Assembly (NCBI GenBank): GCA_030263375.1
Contig: SZOV01000003.1
Location: 1-64,000, forward strand
DNA length: 64,000 nt
Reading direction: 5' to 3'
Origin: Deltaproteobacteria bacterium PRO3
GTDB taxonomy: Bacteria; UBA10199; DSSB01
Shown here: piece by piece, positions 45,237-54,663 of the stretch
Position numbering within the stretch: the stretch's first letter is position 1
Layout of the letters: each line of letters begins with the position of its first letter
Position numbers and translations under genes: made by a program
Notes under the pieces: generated by a model
Told to the model about the DNA's origin: nothing
Databases searched by the model: none
The model's input: only the letters and a program-made list of their open reading frames with translations

Positions 45237-45271
45237 ATGACCCCTGGCAGCAGGGCATATGATCTGGATCA
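45237..45271 (-). promoter_or_regulatory. FNR/DNR-type promoter of the tatA-Moco operon
   Basis: Core TGATCCAGATCA on the - strand (45271-45260), followed 15 bases later by GGGGTCATAGGGG beginning at 45244. The same core, spacing and GGGGTCAT occur upstream of the 63585 gene. The core centre is 77 bases before the tatA start. Confidence 0.78.
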
Positions 45272-45293
45272 GGCGCTTAACTATTTAATTTTA

Positions 45294-45938
45294 TTAGATT
45301 TCTTCCATCATCCGGGCGATGACGCGCCACTCGTCCGCCGAGATCAGCTGTTGGGCGAGCGGGAAGATCACGGTGTTTTCCTTGTAGATGTGCAGACGCA
45401 TCGTCTCCACGATTTCTTGGCCGAGATGAAAGGCGTGCTCGAGCAGGACCTGCCGCGACTTCGCATCCTCCAGGCGCGGGGCGAGGCCGAGCAGGTTGAA
45501 GACGAGGCAAGTCGATTGGCCGACCTTCAGGTGATCGTCCTCCATCACCTCGACGGGCGTGACGGGCTTGCCGCTGGGGCTGTGCTCGCCCGTCGCGAGG
45601 AATTTTTCTCGCAGGAAGGGGAAGAGGCACTTCTCCTCCTTGCGGTGATGCGCCAGGACGCTCTCGTCCTGAAACTGGAAGAAGCGCTTCAGGCCGGCGG
45701 AGATCTCCGGGTTGAAGCGCCACTCGTTTTGCTTCAGCGCCAGGAGGGACTGCTCGAAGACGTTGAGGACCTTTTCGTATTCCCGATGCTCCGCGACGAA
45801 GGCGCGGAGCGGCGCGACCAGGGATTCCTCCGGGATCTGCTCGACGGAGCTCGAGCGCGCCTCGGGCGGCTCCATGGGGCTGCAGGGGCTTTGCTCGACG
45901 CCGTGCTCGACGAAACGCTTGATGGGCTCTTGCGACAT
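45294..45938 (-). CDS. Hemerythrin-domain protein, last gene of the nar-act operon
   Basis: This 214-residue soluble protein has an N-terminal 40-residue polar tail, then a hemerythrin bundle with ligand-bearing segments AEHREYEKVLNVF, LAHHRKEEKCLFPFL, EDDHLKVGQ and HIYKENTVIFPLAQQL. It may sense or detoxify NO/O2 or repair iron centres, as RIC-type proteins do. TAGGAG precedes the ATG, and it begins eight bases after the actF stop, so it should be co-transcribed. Confidence 0.88.
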   Translation of the reverse strand: MSQEPIKRFVEHGVEQSPCSPMEPPEARSSSVEQIPEESLVAPLRAFVAEHREYEKVLNVFEQSLLALKQNEWRFNPEISAGLKRFFQFQDESVLAHHRKEEKCLFPFLREKFLATGEHSPSGKPVTPVEVMEDDHLKVGQSTCLVFNLLGLAPRLEDAKSRQVLLEHAFHLGQEIVETMRLHIYKENTVIFPLAQQLISADEWRVIARMMEEI

Positions 45939-45946
45939 ACAGGCTC

Positions 45947-47116
45947 CTACTGGTGCAGGTGAAAGCTCTCTTGGAGATAGGGATCGTTCCTCGGGATCAA
46001 GGGCGCCCGCTCCAAGGCCTTGCCGGTAACGAAGGCGAACAAGGCGGCGAAGCCCAGACCCGAGAGGATCTCCATCCAGCCGATGCTTCGGGCCTTGAGG
46101 ACATTAGGCGCGACCAAGAGGAAAATATCCAGCCAAAAACCGATGAGGAGGACGACGCAGACCCGCTTCAGGACCGCCGCGCTACGCTTGGCGGCGCGCG
46201 GCAGCAGGATGAGGAAGGGGATCAGCCAGTTGAGGGCGAAATTCAGGGCGAAGAGCCAGAGCCAATCGGGATCCGTCCGCACCCAGAAATAGGCCGTCTC
46301 CTCGGGGATGTTCGAATACCAGATCAGCAGGTATTGCGAGACCCAGATGTAGGCCCAGAAGCAGCTGAAGGCGAAGATCATCTTCCCCAAGTCGTGCAGG
46401 TGGTTCTCGTTGAGCAACCGACCGAAATAGCCCCGCTCCTGGAGCAGGATGACTAGGAAGGCAATCGCCGCCAAACCGTGCAGGAAGAGGCTGGAGAAGG
46501 TATAGACCGAGTAGATCGTGCTGTACCAGTGCGGCTCCAGCGACATCAGCCAGTCGTAGCTCGCCATCGCGAAGGTCAAGGCGAAGACCAAGATGAAGAG
46601 CGCCGAGACGCGGATGCTGCGCCGGTGGAGCGAGAGGTCCGGGTTCGCGTCCTGCCGCAGGGAATAACGGCGCAATAAATAGGTCAGCAGGATCCAGAGG
46701 CCGAAATACGCGACCATGCGCCCGAAGAAGAAGGGCACGTTCAGGTAGGGCTCTTTGTGTCGCAGGAGCGGGTCGTGCAAGACGGCGTCGTGATGCGACC
46801 AATGGTAGAGCGAGTGCATCCCGAAGACCAGCGTCAGCATGAGTAGGAGGGCCACCGGGAGAAAGCGCGTCATCGCCTCGGGGACGCGCTTGAAGTTGGA
46901 GGCCCAGCCGGCGTTGGTCACGTAGAGGATGGCCAGGAAAAAGGCGGCCGCCAAGGCCAGCGACGTGTAGTAAAAATTGTTGATCAGGAGGTTCGCCCAC
47001 ATCCGCGCCGGATCCAAGAAGGCGCCCGCGGCCAGGGCGGCGAAGCCCGCGGCCATCAGGACATAGCTCCAACGCTTGTAAACGGGCGCAAAGGTGAAAC
47101 TCGGCTTGATCTTCAT
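45947..47116 (-). CDS. actF: Alternative complex III subunit ActF
   Basis: This 389-residue protein has about ten membrane helices. It opens with a helix RWSYVLMAAGFAALAAGAFL and contains WASNFKRVPEAMTRFLP, GMHSLYHWSHHDAVLHDPLL and LSLEPHWYSTIYSVYTFS, segments characteristic of ActF/NrfD-derived quinol:cytochrome c oxidoreductase F subunits. In solved complexes ActF lies next to ActC and may take part in proton transfer. The start overlaps the actE stop (ATGA). Confidence 0.92.
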   Translation of the reverse strand: MKIKPSFTFAPVYKRWSYVLMAAGFAALAAGAFLDPARMWANLLINNFYYTSLALAAAFFLAILYVTNAGWASNFKRVPEAMTRFLPVALLLMLTLVFGMHSLYHWSHHDAVLHDPLLRHKEPYLNVPFFFGRMVAYFGLWILLTYLLRRYSLRQDANPDLSLHRRSIRVSALFILVFALTFAMASYDWLMSLEPHWYSTIYSVYTFSSLFLHGLAAIAFLVILLQERGYFGRLLNENHLHDLGKMIFAFSCFWAYIWVSQYLLIWYSNIPEETAYFWVRTDPDWLWLFALNFALNWLIPFLILLPRAAKRSAAVLKRVCVVLLIGFWLDIFLLVAPNVLKARSIGWMEILSGLGFAALFAFVTGKALERAPLIPRNDPYLQESFHLHQ

Positions 47117-47763
47117 GGGGCCCTCCCTCCCGAGGGAAGCGATTCGGCGGCCGGGGACGGGGCCGGCGCGGACGGGGCGGATTCCGCCGCGGGCTTAGTC
47201 TCCGCTCCGGGTGTCAGGCCCTGCAGCTTGCGCAGGTAAAAGACCAGCTTCCAGCGATCCTCCGGCCTAATCTGGCTCGCGTAGGCGGCCATCTCGCCGG
47301 ACCCCACGGTGACGATGTGAAAGAGCCGCCCGTCGGGATACTGCATCAAGGTCTTCCCGGTCAGGGACGGCGGGTTCGGGTACTTCGGGATCAGCGGGCC
47401 GTCCCCCTGCCCCGTCTCGCCGTGGCAGATCAGACAAAAGTTGCGATACACCTTCTCCCCGCGCGCCAGGGCCTCCGGCGTGAAGGGGACCGGATTCTTC
47501 AGCTCTACCCCGGCCCGCTGGGCGTCCTCCGGCGTCGCGCCGTAGGGATAGGGCATAAAGCCGCGCGGCACGGTGCCCGCCGGCGGCGCCTGCAGGGTCT
47601 TGCCGTCCTTGAAGTTGGGGTTCGGCGCGAAGGCGTCGTAGGGCACCGAGCGCACCATCTCGGGCAGGAACTCGTAGCCCGGCTGCTTGGGGCTCGAGTC
47701 GCAGGCCGCCAAGGCCAGGAGGGCCGAAGCCAAAAAGCCGCGGATCAGGGCGCGCCTCAACAC
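47113..47763 (-). CDS. actE: Alternative complex III cytochrome c subunit ActE
   Basis: This 216-residue lipoprotein (lipobox LAAC) has one haem-binding CLICH in KVYRNFCLICHGETGQGDGPLI and a probable methionine ligand in VTVGSGEMAAYASQIRPEDRW. A Pro/Ala-rich tail follows. ActE is the mono-haem subunit that passes electrons to soluble carriers. The start is a GTG with AAGGAGG before it, seven bases inside actD. Confidence 0.92.
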   Translation of the reverse strand: MLRRALIRGFLASALLALAACDSSPKQPGYEFLPEMVRSVPYDAFAPNPNFKDGKTLQAPPAGTVPRGFMPYPYGATPEDAQRAGVELKNPVPFTPEALARGEKVYRNFCLICHGETGQGDGPLIPKYPNPPSLTGKTLMQYPDGRLFHIVTVGSGEMAAYASQIRPEDRWKLVFYLRKLQGLTPGAETKPAAESAPSAPAPSPAAESLPSGGRAP

Positions 47764-48281
47764 AGGACCTCCTTGCTCTCCACCGCGAAGGCGCCGAGCT
47801 CGCCCAGCAGGCGCCGGGCCTGCGGCTCATCCAGCGAGGCGTCGCGCTGCTCCAAGACGAGGGCGAAGGTGTCGTTGGTGACGCGCGGGTGAAAGACCCT
47901 CGCCCTCGATCCGGGAAACAGCCTGGAACGGAGGAAAAAAGCAAAGACGGTGCTCAGGGCCCCTAACAGGACGGTGATCTCGAAGGCCACCGGGAGCCAG
48001 GCCAGGGTGGAGTTGTCGGGCTTGCCGCCGACGTTGATCGGCCAGTCCACCACCGAGGTCCAATACTGGAAGGCCATGGCGAGGGCGAGACCCACGAAGC
48101 CCGCGACAAAGGTCACGTAAGGCAGCCGCGAGCGCCTCAGCCCCATCGCCTCGTCGATCCCGTGGATGGCGTAGGGGGAGTAGACGTCCTCGATCGCGAA
48201 GCCGCGCTCGCGCAGCGCCCGCACCGCGCCCAACAACGCGTCCTCTTCCTGAAAATGTCCCACCAGGTACTTCTTAAACAT
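47757..48281 (-). CDS. actD: Alternative complex III subunit ActD
   Basis: This 174-residue DUF3341-type protein has a cytoplasmic N-terminal domain ([40 protein letters not shown]) and two membrane helices ([21 protein letters not shown] and [16 protein letters not shown]). It has no cofactor and serves as a structural subunit. The ends overlap actC and actE by a few bases each. Confidence 0.92.
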   Translation of the reverse strand: MFKKYLVGHFQEEDALLGAVRALRERGFAIEDVYSPYAIHGIDEAMGLRRSRLPYVTFVAGFVGLALAMAFQYWTSVVDWPINVGGKPDNSTLAWLPVAFEITVLLGALSTVFAFFLRSRLFPGSRARVFHPRVTNDTFALVLEQRDASLDEPQARRLLGELGAFAVESKEVLC

Positions 48282-49659
48282 TCCGAATCACCTCTTCCCG
48301 CTTGTTCTGCGCGGACAGGACGATCTTCACCTCGTGGATCGCGATGCCCGGCAAAAACCGGATGAACAGGAGAAAACAGGTGAAGAACAGCCCGAAGGTC
48401 CCGAGGAAGGTCCCGACCTCGACGAAGGTGGGCTTGTACATGGCCCAGCTGGAGGGCAGGAAGTCGCGATGCAGCGAGGTGACGATGATGACGAAGCGCT
48501 CGAACCACATCCCGACGTTGACCAAGATCGAGAGGATGAACATGGGGACGATGCTGGTGCGGATCTTCTTGAACCAAAAGAGCTGCGGGACGACCAGGTT
48601 GCAGGTCATCATCGTCCAATAGGCCCAGGCGTAGGGGCCGGTGGCCCGGTTTTTAAAAGTGAACATCTCGTACGCGTTGCCGCTGTACCAGGCCATGAAG
48701 AATTCGGTGATGTAGGCGAAGCCGACGATCGAGCCGGTCGCGAGGATCACTTTGCACATGTTCTCGAGGTGGTGCATCGTGATGTAGTTCTCCCAGTGCA
48801 TCACCCTGCGGGTGAGGATCAACAGGGTCAGCACCATCCCGAAGCCGGAGAAGACCGCGCCGACCACGAAGTAAGGCGGAAAGATCGTCGTGTGCCAGCC
48901 GGGAATGACCGAGGTCGCGAAGTCCATGCTGACGATGGTGTGCACCGAGACAACCAGCGGCGTAGCGAGACCGGCCAGGATGAGGGTGAGCGTCTCGTAA
49001 CGCGCCCAGGTCCGGCTCGAGCCGTCCCAGCCGAGGCTGAAGACCGAGAAGAGCCACTTCTTGACCTTGTTCGTCGTCCGGTCCCGCAGCGTGGCGAGGT
49101 CGGGGATCATCCCGATGTACCAGAAGACCGCCGAGACGATGAAATAGGTGCTGATCGCGAAGACGTCCCAGAGCAGCGGGGAGCGGAAGTTCACCCACAG
49201 CGAGCCGCGCAGATTGGGATAAGGAAAGACCCAGAAGGCCAGCCAAGGCCGCCCCATGTGGATGACCGGGAAGACCGCCGCGCAGAGCACCGCAAAAATG
49301 GTCATCGCCTCCGCCGCGCGGTTGATCGAGGTGCGCCACTTCTGGCGGAACAGCAGCAGGATGGCGGAGATCAAGGTGCCCGCGTGGCCGATGCCGACCC
49401 AGAAGACGAAGTTGGTGATGTCGAAGGCCCAGCCGATCGTCTTATTGAGGCCCCAGACGCCGATCCCTTTCTTGATCTGGTAGCCCACCAAGGCGACGCC
49501 CATCAGCAAGGTCAGCAAGGAGAGCAGGAAGAGGAGCTTCCACCCGGCGCCGGCCTTCCGCTCCAGCGGACGACAGACGTCTTCGGTCACGTCCACCATC
49601 GATTTCTCTCCGGTGACCTGCGGGGGACGCAGCGGGCTTGAGACGGTCAATCGCGACAT
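48274..49659 (-). CDS. actC: Alternative complex III quinol-binding subunit ActC
   Basis: This 461-residue NrfD/PsrC-type protein has about ten membrane helices. Family segments include [74 protein letters not shown] and [21 protein letters not shown]. It carries the menaquinol site and proton path in characterised complexes. The start at 49659 has AAGGAA in front; an ATG at 49599 also has a good ribosome site and cannot be excluded. Confidence 0.94.
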   Translation of the reverse strand: MSRLTVSSPLRPPQVTGEKSMVDVTEDVCRPLERKAGAGWKLLFLLSLLTLLMGVALVGYQIKKGIGVWGLNKTIGWAFDITNFVFWVGIGHAGTLISAILLLFRQKWRTSINRAAEAMTIFAVLCAAVFPVIHMGRPWLAFWVFPYPNLRGSLWVNFRSPLLWDVFAISTYFIVSAVFWYIGMIPDLATLRDRTTNKVKKWLFSVFSLGWDGSSRTWARYETLTLILAGLATPLVVSVHTIVSMDFATSVIPGWHTTIFPPYFVVGAVFSGFGMVLTLLILTRRVMHWENYITMHHLENMCKVILATGSIVGFAYITEFFMAWYSGNAYEMFTFKNRATGPYAWAYWTMMTCNLVVPQLFWFKKIRTSIVPMFILSILVNVGMWFERFVIIVTSLHRDFLPSSWAMYKPTFVEVGTFLGTFGLFFTCFLLFIRFLPGIAIHEVKIVLSAQNKREEVIRNV

Positions 49660-49662
49660 AGC

Positions 49663-52629
49663 CTATTCCTTGTTCCGCACCTTGGTGAGGTATCCCACCG
49701 CGGGGCGCACGTTCAATTCCTCCAACACCGCGTAGTAGCGCTCGTCCTTGAGCAGCTTCGAGATCTCGCTGTTCGGGTCGTTCAGGTCGCCGAACACGAT
49801 GGCCTTGCCGGGGCAGGACTGCTGGCAGGCCATCTGGATCTCGCCGTCCTGGAGCGCCCTCCCCTCGTTCTTCGCCTGCAGCTTGCCCTCCTGGATGCGC
49901 TGGATGCACATCGAGCACTTCTCCATGACGCCGCGCGAGCGCACCGTGATGTCGGGATTTAAGGCCAGCTTGGCGACCTGGTCGTTGAGGTTGAAGTCGA
50001 ACTCGGGGTTGTCGGCGTAGTCGAACCAGTTGAAGCGCCGCACCTTGTAGGGGCAGTTGTTGGCGCAGTAGCGGGTGCCGACGCAGCGGTTGTAGACCTG
50101 CTGGTTGAGGCCGTCGGAGCTGTGCACCGTCGCCAGGACGGGGCAGACGGTCTCGCAGGGGGCGTTGCCGCAGTGCTGGCACATCATCGGCTGGTGCAGG
50201 GTCTCGGGATTTTCCGCATCGCCGACGTAATAGCGGTCGATGCGGATCCAGCCCATCTCGCGCCGGCGCCAGACCTCCTCTGCGCCGACCACCGGGACGT
50301 TGTTCTCCACCTGGCAGCCGATCAGGCAGCCGGAGCAGCCGGTGCAGGCGTTGAGGTCGATGGCCATGCCCCAGCTGTGGGCGCCCTCTTTCCAGGCGGG
50401 CCACAGCGAGATCAGCTTGGGCCTATCCTCATTGCCGGCCCGCGGGTTTCTCTTGTACTCGTCGAAGCGGGTCTGGCGGACGATGGCGCGCCCCTCCATG
50501 CTGCCGTGGGTCTGCGTCGTCGCGACGCGCTGCGTGCGCCCCGTAGCGGCGAGCCGGACGCCCGAGATCGCGTAGCGAAAATACCCGTCCGCATAGCCGA
50601 GGACCGGGTAGGCGTCGGCACCCACGCCCTTCCCCACCTTTCCCGCCGCGCTGCGCCCGTAGCCCAGCGCCGCGCCGAGGGTCTTGGCCGGCATGCCGGG
50701 CTGGAGGAAGACGGGCAATTCCAAATTTCCCCGCTCGGTTTCCACCCGAACGACGTCCCCGTCCTTCCAGCCGCGCCGGGCCGCCTCGGCGGGCGCGATC
50801 TTCAGGACGTTGCCCCAGGTCACCTTCGTCACCGGGTCGGGCAATTCCTGCAGCCAGGGGTTGTTGGCCGCCGCGCCCTCGCGCAGGGCAATGGACTCGT
50901 AGACCTGCATTTGGAGGGCCTCGCCGCCGGCGGCGCGGAGCCGCGGATCCGCCAGGGCCGCGCGCGCGATCTCGACGGGGTTCTCCACGAGGGCTTTCGC
51001 CTGGGGATCCGATCCCGGCAGGCGAAATACCCCGTCATGGAGAGAAAAGTTCCAAAACTCCCGGAAGGAGAGAAATTTTGTCTGTCGGGGATAGAGCGTC
51101 TTTTCCCAATGGGCCTGGAGGTAACGGTAGAAATCCGGACCTAAGCCCAGCCAGCGCAGCAGGCTGTCCTGGAAGCCGCGGTTGTCGAAGAGCGGCGCGA
51201 TCAAGGGCTGTGTCAGATGGAAGAGTCGCGCGCGGGGCTCGGCGTCGTTCCAGGCCTCGAGGAAGTGCAGGCCCGGCGCCTGGGCGCGGACCAGGGCGGC
51301 GGTCTCGTCGGGCGCGGGGCTGAAGGAGAGGGAGAGCGGGACCTTCTTCAAGGCCTCGCGGAATTCCGCGGCCAAAGGATTGTCGTAGGCGGGGTTCACG
51401 CCCTCGACCAGAAGAACCGCGACCTCCCCGCGCTGCATCGCCGCCACCAACTCGGCGAGTCCGGCCTCGTCGCCCTGCTTTTGGCGGGAGACACCGTCCA
51501 AATCGACGGTCTTGCCGATATTGCCGAGCAGGGCGTTGATCGCGTTGACCGCGGCCTGGACCAGGGGTTCGTTGGAGCCGCTGACCACCAGAGACTTCCC
51601 GCGATGGGCCCACAGATCCTTGGCGACTGCCTGGATTTTTTCCAGGGGCAAACCCTGCTTGGGAAATTCCGGCAGGGCCGCGCCGCCGGCCAGGGCCTGA
51701 ACGGCCTCCAAGAGGGCCAAGGTCGCCCAGGACGTTTGGTCGGGCGCGATCGGGAGGCGCAGGTCCGCGTTGCTGCCGGTCAGGCTGAAATCGGACTCGA
51801 TCTGCACATGGCGGGAGGGCGCGACGCCCGGCTTGAGCTTGCGGCGCGAGACGTACTGCCGCGTGAACTCCACCGGCGAGAGCCAGGCGCCCAGGAAGTC
51901 CGCCTGGATGCCGACGACGCGCTCGGCCAGGTCGAAGCGATAGGTCGGCAGGACCGCCGCGCCGAAGCTCTTGCGGTTGGCCTCGCGAATCGCCTTGGCC
52001 GAGACGGAGTCGTAGGCGACGTGACTCGATCCCGGAAATTTCTTCAGAAACTCCTCGATAAGCGCGAGGGTGGAGGGACCGTTGATCGTCCCTGTCAGGA
52101 GGACGGCCTTGCGCCCCTCCGCGCCGGCGGAGGCCAGGGCCGCGCGAACCCTGTCGTCCAGGGCGTCCCAGGCGATGGGGTTTCCGTCCCAGCGCGGGGC
52201 CTTCAGGCGCGCCCCGTCGTAGAGGGAGAGCAGGCTCGCCTGCCCCACCGCGCAGACGCCGCCCTGATTGAGCGGGGATTCGGGATTGCCCTCCACCTTG
52301 ATCGGGCGACCGTCCCGGCTCTTGACCAAAAGGCCGCACCCGGCGCTGCAGCCCGCGCAGGTCGTGGCGTACCAATTGGCCACGCCCGGCGTCAGCTCCT
52401 CGGGCTTTTGCAAAAAGGGGATCGCCTTGTGAACCGGGGAACGGGTGCAGGCCGTCATCGCGACGGTGCCGAGTCCGAAGCCCATGAGCTTCAAGAAGTC
52501 GCGGCGCGAGGCGCTCCACTCGGGAAATTCGTCGGCGCTTTCCTCGCGCCAGGCCGGGTCCTCGCGCAGCTCCTCGAGGCTTTTCCAGGCCTTCTTCTCC
52601 GGGACCGGTTTTTTCGAGTCAGAGTTCAT
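49663..52629 (-). CDS. actB: Alternative complex III iron-sulfur subunit ActB (fused B1-B2)
   Basis: This 988-residue protein has a Tat signal SRRDFLKLMGFG with lipidated C61. Residues 80-720 resemble a molybdopterin oxidoreductase but belong to the Mo-free B1 domain. C91, C94, C98 and a later cysteine keep the N-terminal cluster pattern. From about 750 the B2 domain has four cysteine groups (CTGCSGCLIGC, CQHCGNAPCETVC, CVGTRYCANNC, CSMCIQ...CQQSC), the arrangement that holds [4Fe-4S]/[3Fe-4S] clusters relaying electrons from quinol to ActA/E haems. AAGGATTT precedes the ATG. Confidence 0.95.
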   Translation of the reverse strand: MNSDSKKPVPEKKAWKSLEELREDPAWREESADEFPEWSASRRDFLKLMGFGLGTVAMTACTRSPVHKAIPFLQKPEELTPGVANWYATTCAGCSAGCGLLVKSRDGRPIKVEGNPESPLNQGGVCAVGQASLLSLYDGARLKAPRWDGNPIAWDALDDRVRAALASAGAEGRKAVLLTGTINGPSTLALIEEFLKKFPGSSHVAYDSVSAKAIREANRKSFGAAVLPTYRFDLAERVVGIQADFLGAWLSPVEFTRQYVSRRKLKPGVAPSRHVQIESDFSLTGSNADLRLPIAPDQTSWATLALLEAVQALAGGAALPEFPKQGLPLEKIQAVAKDLWAHRGKSLVVSGSNEPLVQAAVNAINALLGNIGKTVDLDGVSRQKQGDEAGLAELVAAMQRGEVAVLLVEGVNPAYDNPLAAEFREALKKVPLSLSFSPAPDETAALVRAQAPGLHFLEAWNDAEPRARLFHLTQPLIAPLFDNRGFQDSLLRWLGLGPDFYRYLQAHWEKTLYPRQTKFLSFREFWNFSLHDGVFRLPGSDPQAKALVENPVEIARAALADPRLRAAGGEALQMQVYESIALREGAAANNPWLQELPDPVTKVTWGNVLKIAPAEAARRGWKDGDVVRVETERGNLELPVFLQPGMPAKTLGAALGYGRSAAGKVGKGVGADAYPVLGYADGYFRYAISGVRLAATGRTQRVATTQTHGSMEGRAIVRQTRFDEYKRNPRAGNEDRPKLISLWPAWKEGAHSWGMAIDLNACTGCSGCLIGCQVENNVPVVGAEEVWRRREMGWIRIDRYYVGDAENPETLHQPMMCQHCGNAPCETVCPVLATVHSSDGLNQQVYNRCVGTRYCANNCPYKVRRFNWFDYADNPEFDFNLNDQVAKLALNPDITVRSRGVMEKCSMCIQRIQEGKLQAKNEGRALQDGEIQMACQQSCPGKAIVFGDLNDPNSEISKLLKDERYYAVLEELNVRPAVGYLTKVRNKE

Positions 52630-52636
52630 AAATCCT

Positions 52637-53260
52637 TTAGTAATGGCACTTGGCGCAGTCCATGCCGCCGACGAAGGCCTTCGGCATCTTCTCGCTCAGG
52701 AATTCGGCCGCCGCGGCCTTTTCGTGCCCGGGCGGCGGCGCAATGCCCTGCTGCCGGTGGCAATCGATGCACCAGCCCATCGTCAGCGGCTGGTCCTGGC
52801 GCATCCGCCCCATGGTTTCGACCGGGCCGTGGCAGCTGCGGCAGTCGACGCCCGCGTTCACGTGCTGGCTGTGGTTGAAGTAGACGAAGTCCGGGAGGTT
52901 GTGGACCTTCACCCACTCGATGGGCTTGTTCTCGGCCACCGCCTTGGCGATCTTCTGGATCTCGGGCGAATCCTTTTTGATCTTGTTGTGGCAGTTCAGG
53001 CAGACATTGGCCGGCGGGATGCCCGCGTGCCGGCCCTGCTCGGCTCCGAAGTGACAGTAGCGGCAGTCGATCTTGTTCTCGCCGACGTGGATCTTGTGGG
53101 AGAAGGCGATCGGCTGATCGGGCTCGTAGCCCTGGTTCACGCCCACCCGCATCCCGGCGCGGATCAGCCAAGCGACGAGCGTCGCGACGCCGACCAGCAA
53201 TAGGACTGCGGCGAGCTTGGCGGCCGGGCTGGCCTTTGATTTTTGATCGTGCTCTCTCAT
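52637..53260 (-). CDS. actA: Alternative complex III pentahaem cytochrome ActA
   Basis: This 207-residue protein has an N-terminal membrane anchor (AAKLAAVLLLVGVATLVAWLI) and five CxxCH motifs: CRYCH, CLNCH, CRSCH, CIDCH and CAKCH. That is the five-haem set of ActA. FSHKIHVGENKIDC and YFNHSQHVNAGVDC supply further histidine ligands. It starts only five bases after the narK2 stop, without its own promoter space, so the act genes continue the nar transcript. Confidence 0.95.
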   Translation of the reverse strand: MREHDQKSKASPAAKLAAVLLLVGVATLVAWLIRAGMRVGVNQGYEPDQPIAFSHKIHVGENKIDCRYCHFGAEQGRHAGIPPANVCLNCHNKIKKDSPEIQKIAKAVAENKPIEWVKVHNLPDFVYFNHSQHVNAGVDCRSCHGPVETMGRMRQDQPLTMGWCIDCHRQQGIAPPPGHEKAAAAEFLSEKMPKAFVGGMDCAKCHY

Positions 53261-53265
53261 GGTGC

Positions 53266-54654
53266 TTAACAGGGCTTCTCGCAGCCTTTCCGTCGGTAGA
53301 ACCACCAGTTGATGGCGATGTTCAGCAGATAGAAGACCGCGACGCCGTAGAAGAATCCGTTCACCGAACCCGTTTTCGTCAGGACCTTCCCGATCAACAG
53401 CGAAAAGAGGAAGGGGCCATACGCGGCCACCGCCGCCGTCCAGCCCAACACCCCGCCCGCCTGGCGCGGCGGAAAGATCACCGGAATCTGCCGGAAGGTC
53501 GAGGCGTTCCCGATCCCCGAGAAAAGGAAGATCCCCAGCATGCAGAAGACGAACCACGGAAACTGCGCCATCGAGGTAGGCTGGGTGAAAAAGGTGACCG
53601 CGATGGAAAAGGCGAGCAATCCGATGCCGCTGAGCTGCGTGAAGATCGCACCGCCCCACTTATCGCTGGGCGGCCCCATCACGATGCGGATCGTCGATCC
53701 GATCAGGGGGCCGAGGAAGGCGTACTTCAAGGGATCCGGGGAATCCGGAAAATTCCCGTAGACCGACTTGATCAGGAGCGGAAAGGCCGCGGAAAAACCC
53801 GAGAAGGAACCGAAGGTCATGACGTAGAGCGAAGTCATCAACCAGGTATGTTTGTCCTTGAAGATGTCGGACTGCTCCCGGACGGAGGCGCGCACCGGAA
53901 CGCTGCGCAGTAGGAACCAGGCCAGGAATCCGAGGACCACCAACAAGGGAACGTACCAGAAGGCCGCATTCTGCAGCCAAATCGGCTTGGTCACCGCGCC
54001 CTTGGTGAAGGTCTGCGGATCGCCGCCCAAAGCGCCCAGGGCCGCGAAGCCGATGATCCAGGGGGTGACAAACTGGGTGAGGCTGACGCCGAAATTGCCG
54101 ATCCCCGCCTGGATGCCGAGCGCCGTGCCCTGAAGGCGCTTGGGGAAGAAGAGGCTGGTGCTGGGCATGTAGGAGGAAAAGTCCCCCCCGCCGAAGCCCG
54201 CCGAGAAGGCGAGGACCATGAAAATCCAGAACGGAGTCTCTGGATTCATGACGGCAAGACCGATCCCCACGCAGGGAATCAACTTCAGAAATGTCGAGAC
54301 GGTAACCACCGCTCGCGTGCCGAAGATGGGAATGAGGAAGGTGTGGAGGATGCGCAGCGTCCCTCCCGCCAAGCCCGGCATCGCGGCCAGCCAGAAGAGC
54401 TGCATGGTGTCGAACTTGAACCCGATATTGGGCATTCGCACCACGATCGCGCTCATCATGAACCAGGAGGCGAAGGAAAGAACCAGACAAAGCGTGGTAA
54501 TGGTAAGGGTCCGCCAAGCGATGGCCTTGCCCTGACCCTCCCAAAAACCGAGGTCTTCCGGCTTCCATTCCTTCAGCCAGGATTTGCCTCGGTTCGCGGG
54601 GAGGCCCGCGTCGGGGGGAACTGCGGCCGATGATTTCATGGAGGTAGACGTCAT
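53266..54654 (-). CDS. narK2: Nitrate/nitrite transporter, NarK2 type
   Basis: This 462-residue MFS protein has twelve membrane helices. The nitrate signature appears as AFSAGFGGGDFSSYMPSTSLFFPKRLQG in the first half and GIGNASTFRQIPVIFPPRQAGGVLG in the second. It may exchange nitrate for nitrite. AAAGGAG precedes the ATG; it begins nine bases after narK1. The order narK1-narK2 after narI matches the Thermus nitrate island. Confidence 0.93.
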   Translation of the reverse strand: MTSTSMKSSAAVPPDAGLPANRGKSWLKEWKPEDLGFWEGQGKAIAWRTLTITTLCLVLSFASWFMMSAIVVRMPNIGFKFDTMQLFWLAAMPGLAGGTLRILHTFLIPIFGTRAVVTVSTFLKLIPCVGIGLAVMNPETPFWIFMVLAFSAGFGGGDFSSYMPSTSLFFPKRLQGTALGIQAGIGNFGVSLTQFVTPWIIGFAALGALGGDPQTFTKGAVTKPIWLQNAAFWYVPLLVVLGFLAWFLLRSVPVRASVREQSDIFKDKHTWLMTSLYVMTFGSFSGFSAAFPLLIKSVYGNFPDSPDPLKYAFLGPLIGSTIRIVMGPPSDKWGGAIFTQLSGIGLLAFSIAVTFFTQPTSMAQFPWFVFCMLGIFLFSGIGNASTFRQIPVIFPPRQAGGVLGWTAAVAAYGPFLFSLLIGKVLTKTGSVNGFFYGVAVFYLLNIAINWWFYRRKGCEKPC

Positions 54655-54663
54655 AAAGCTCCT

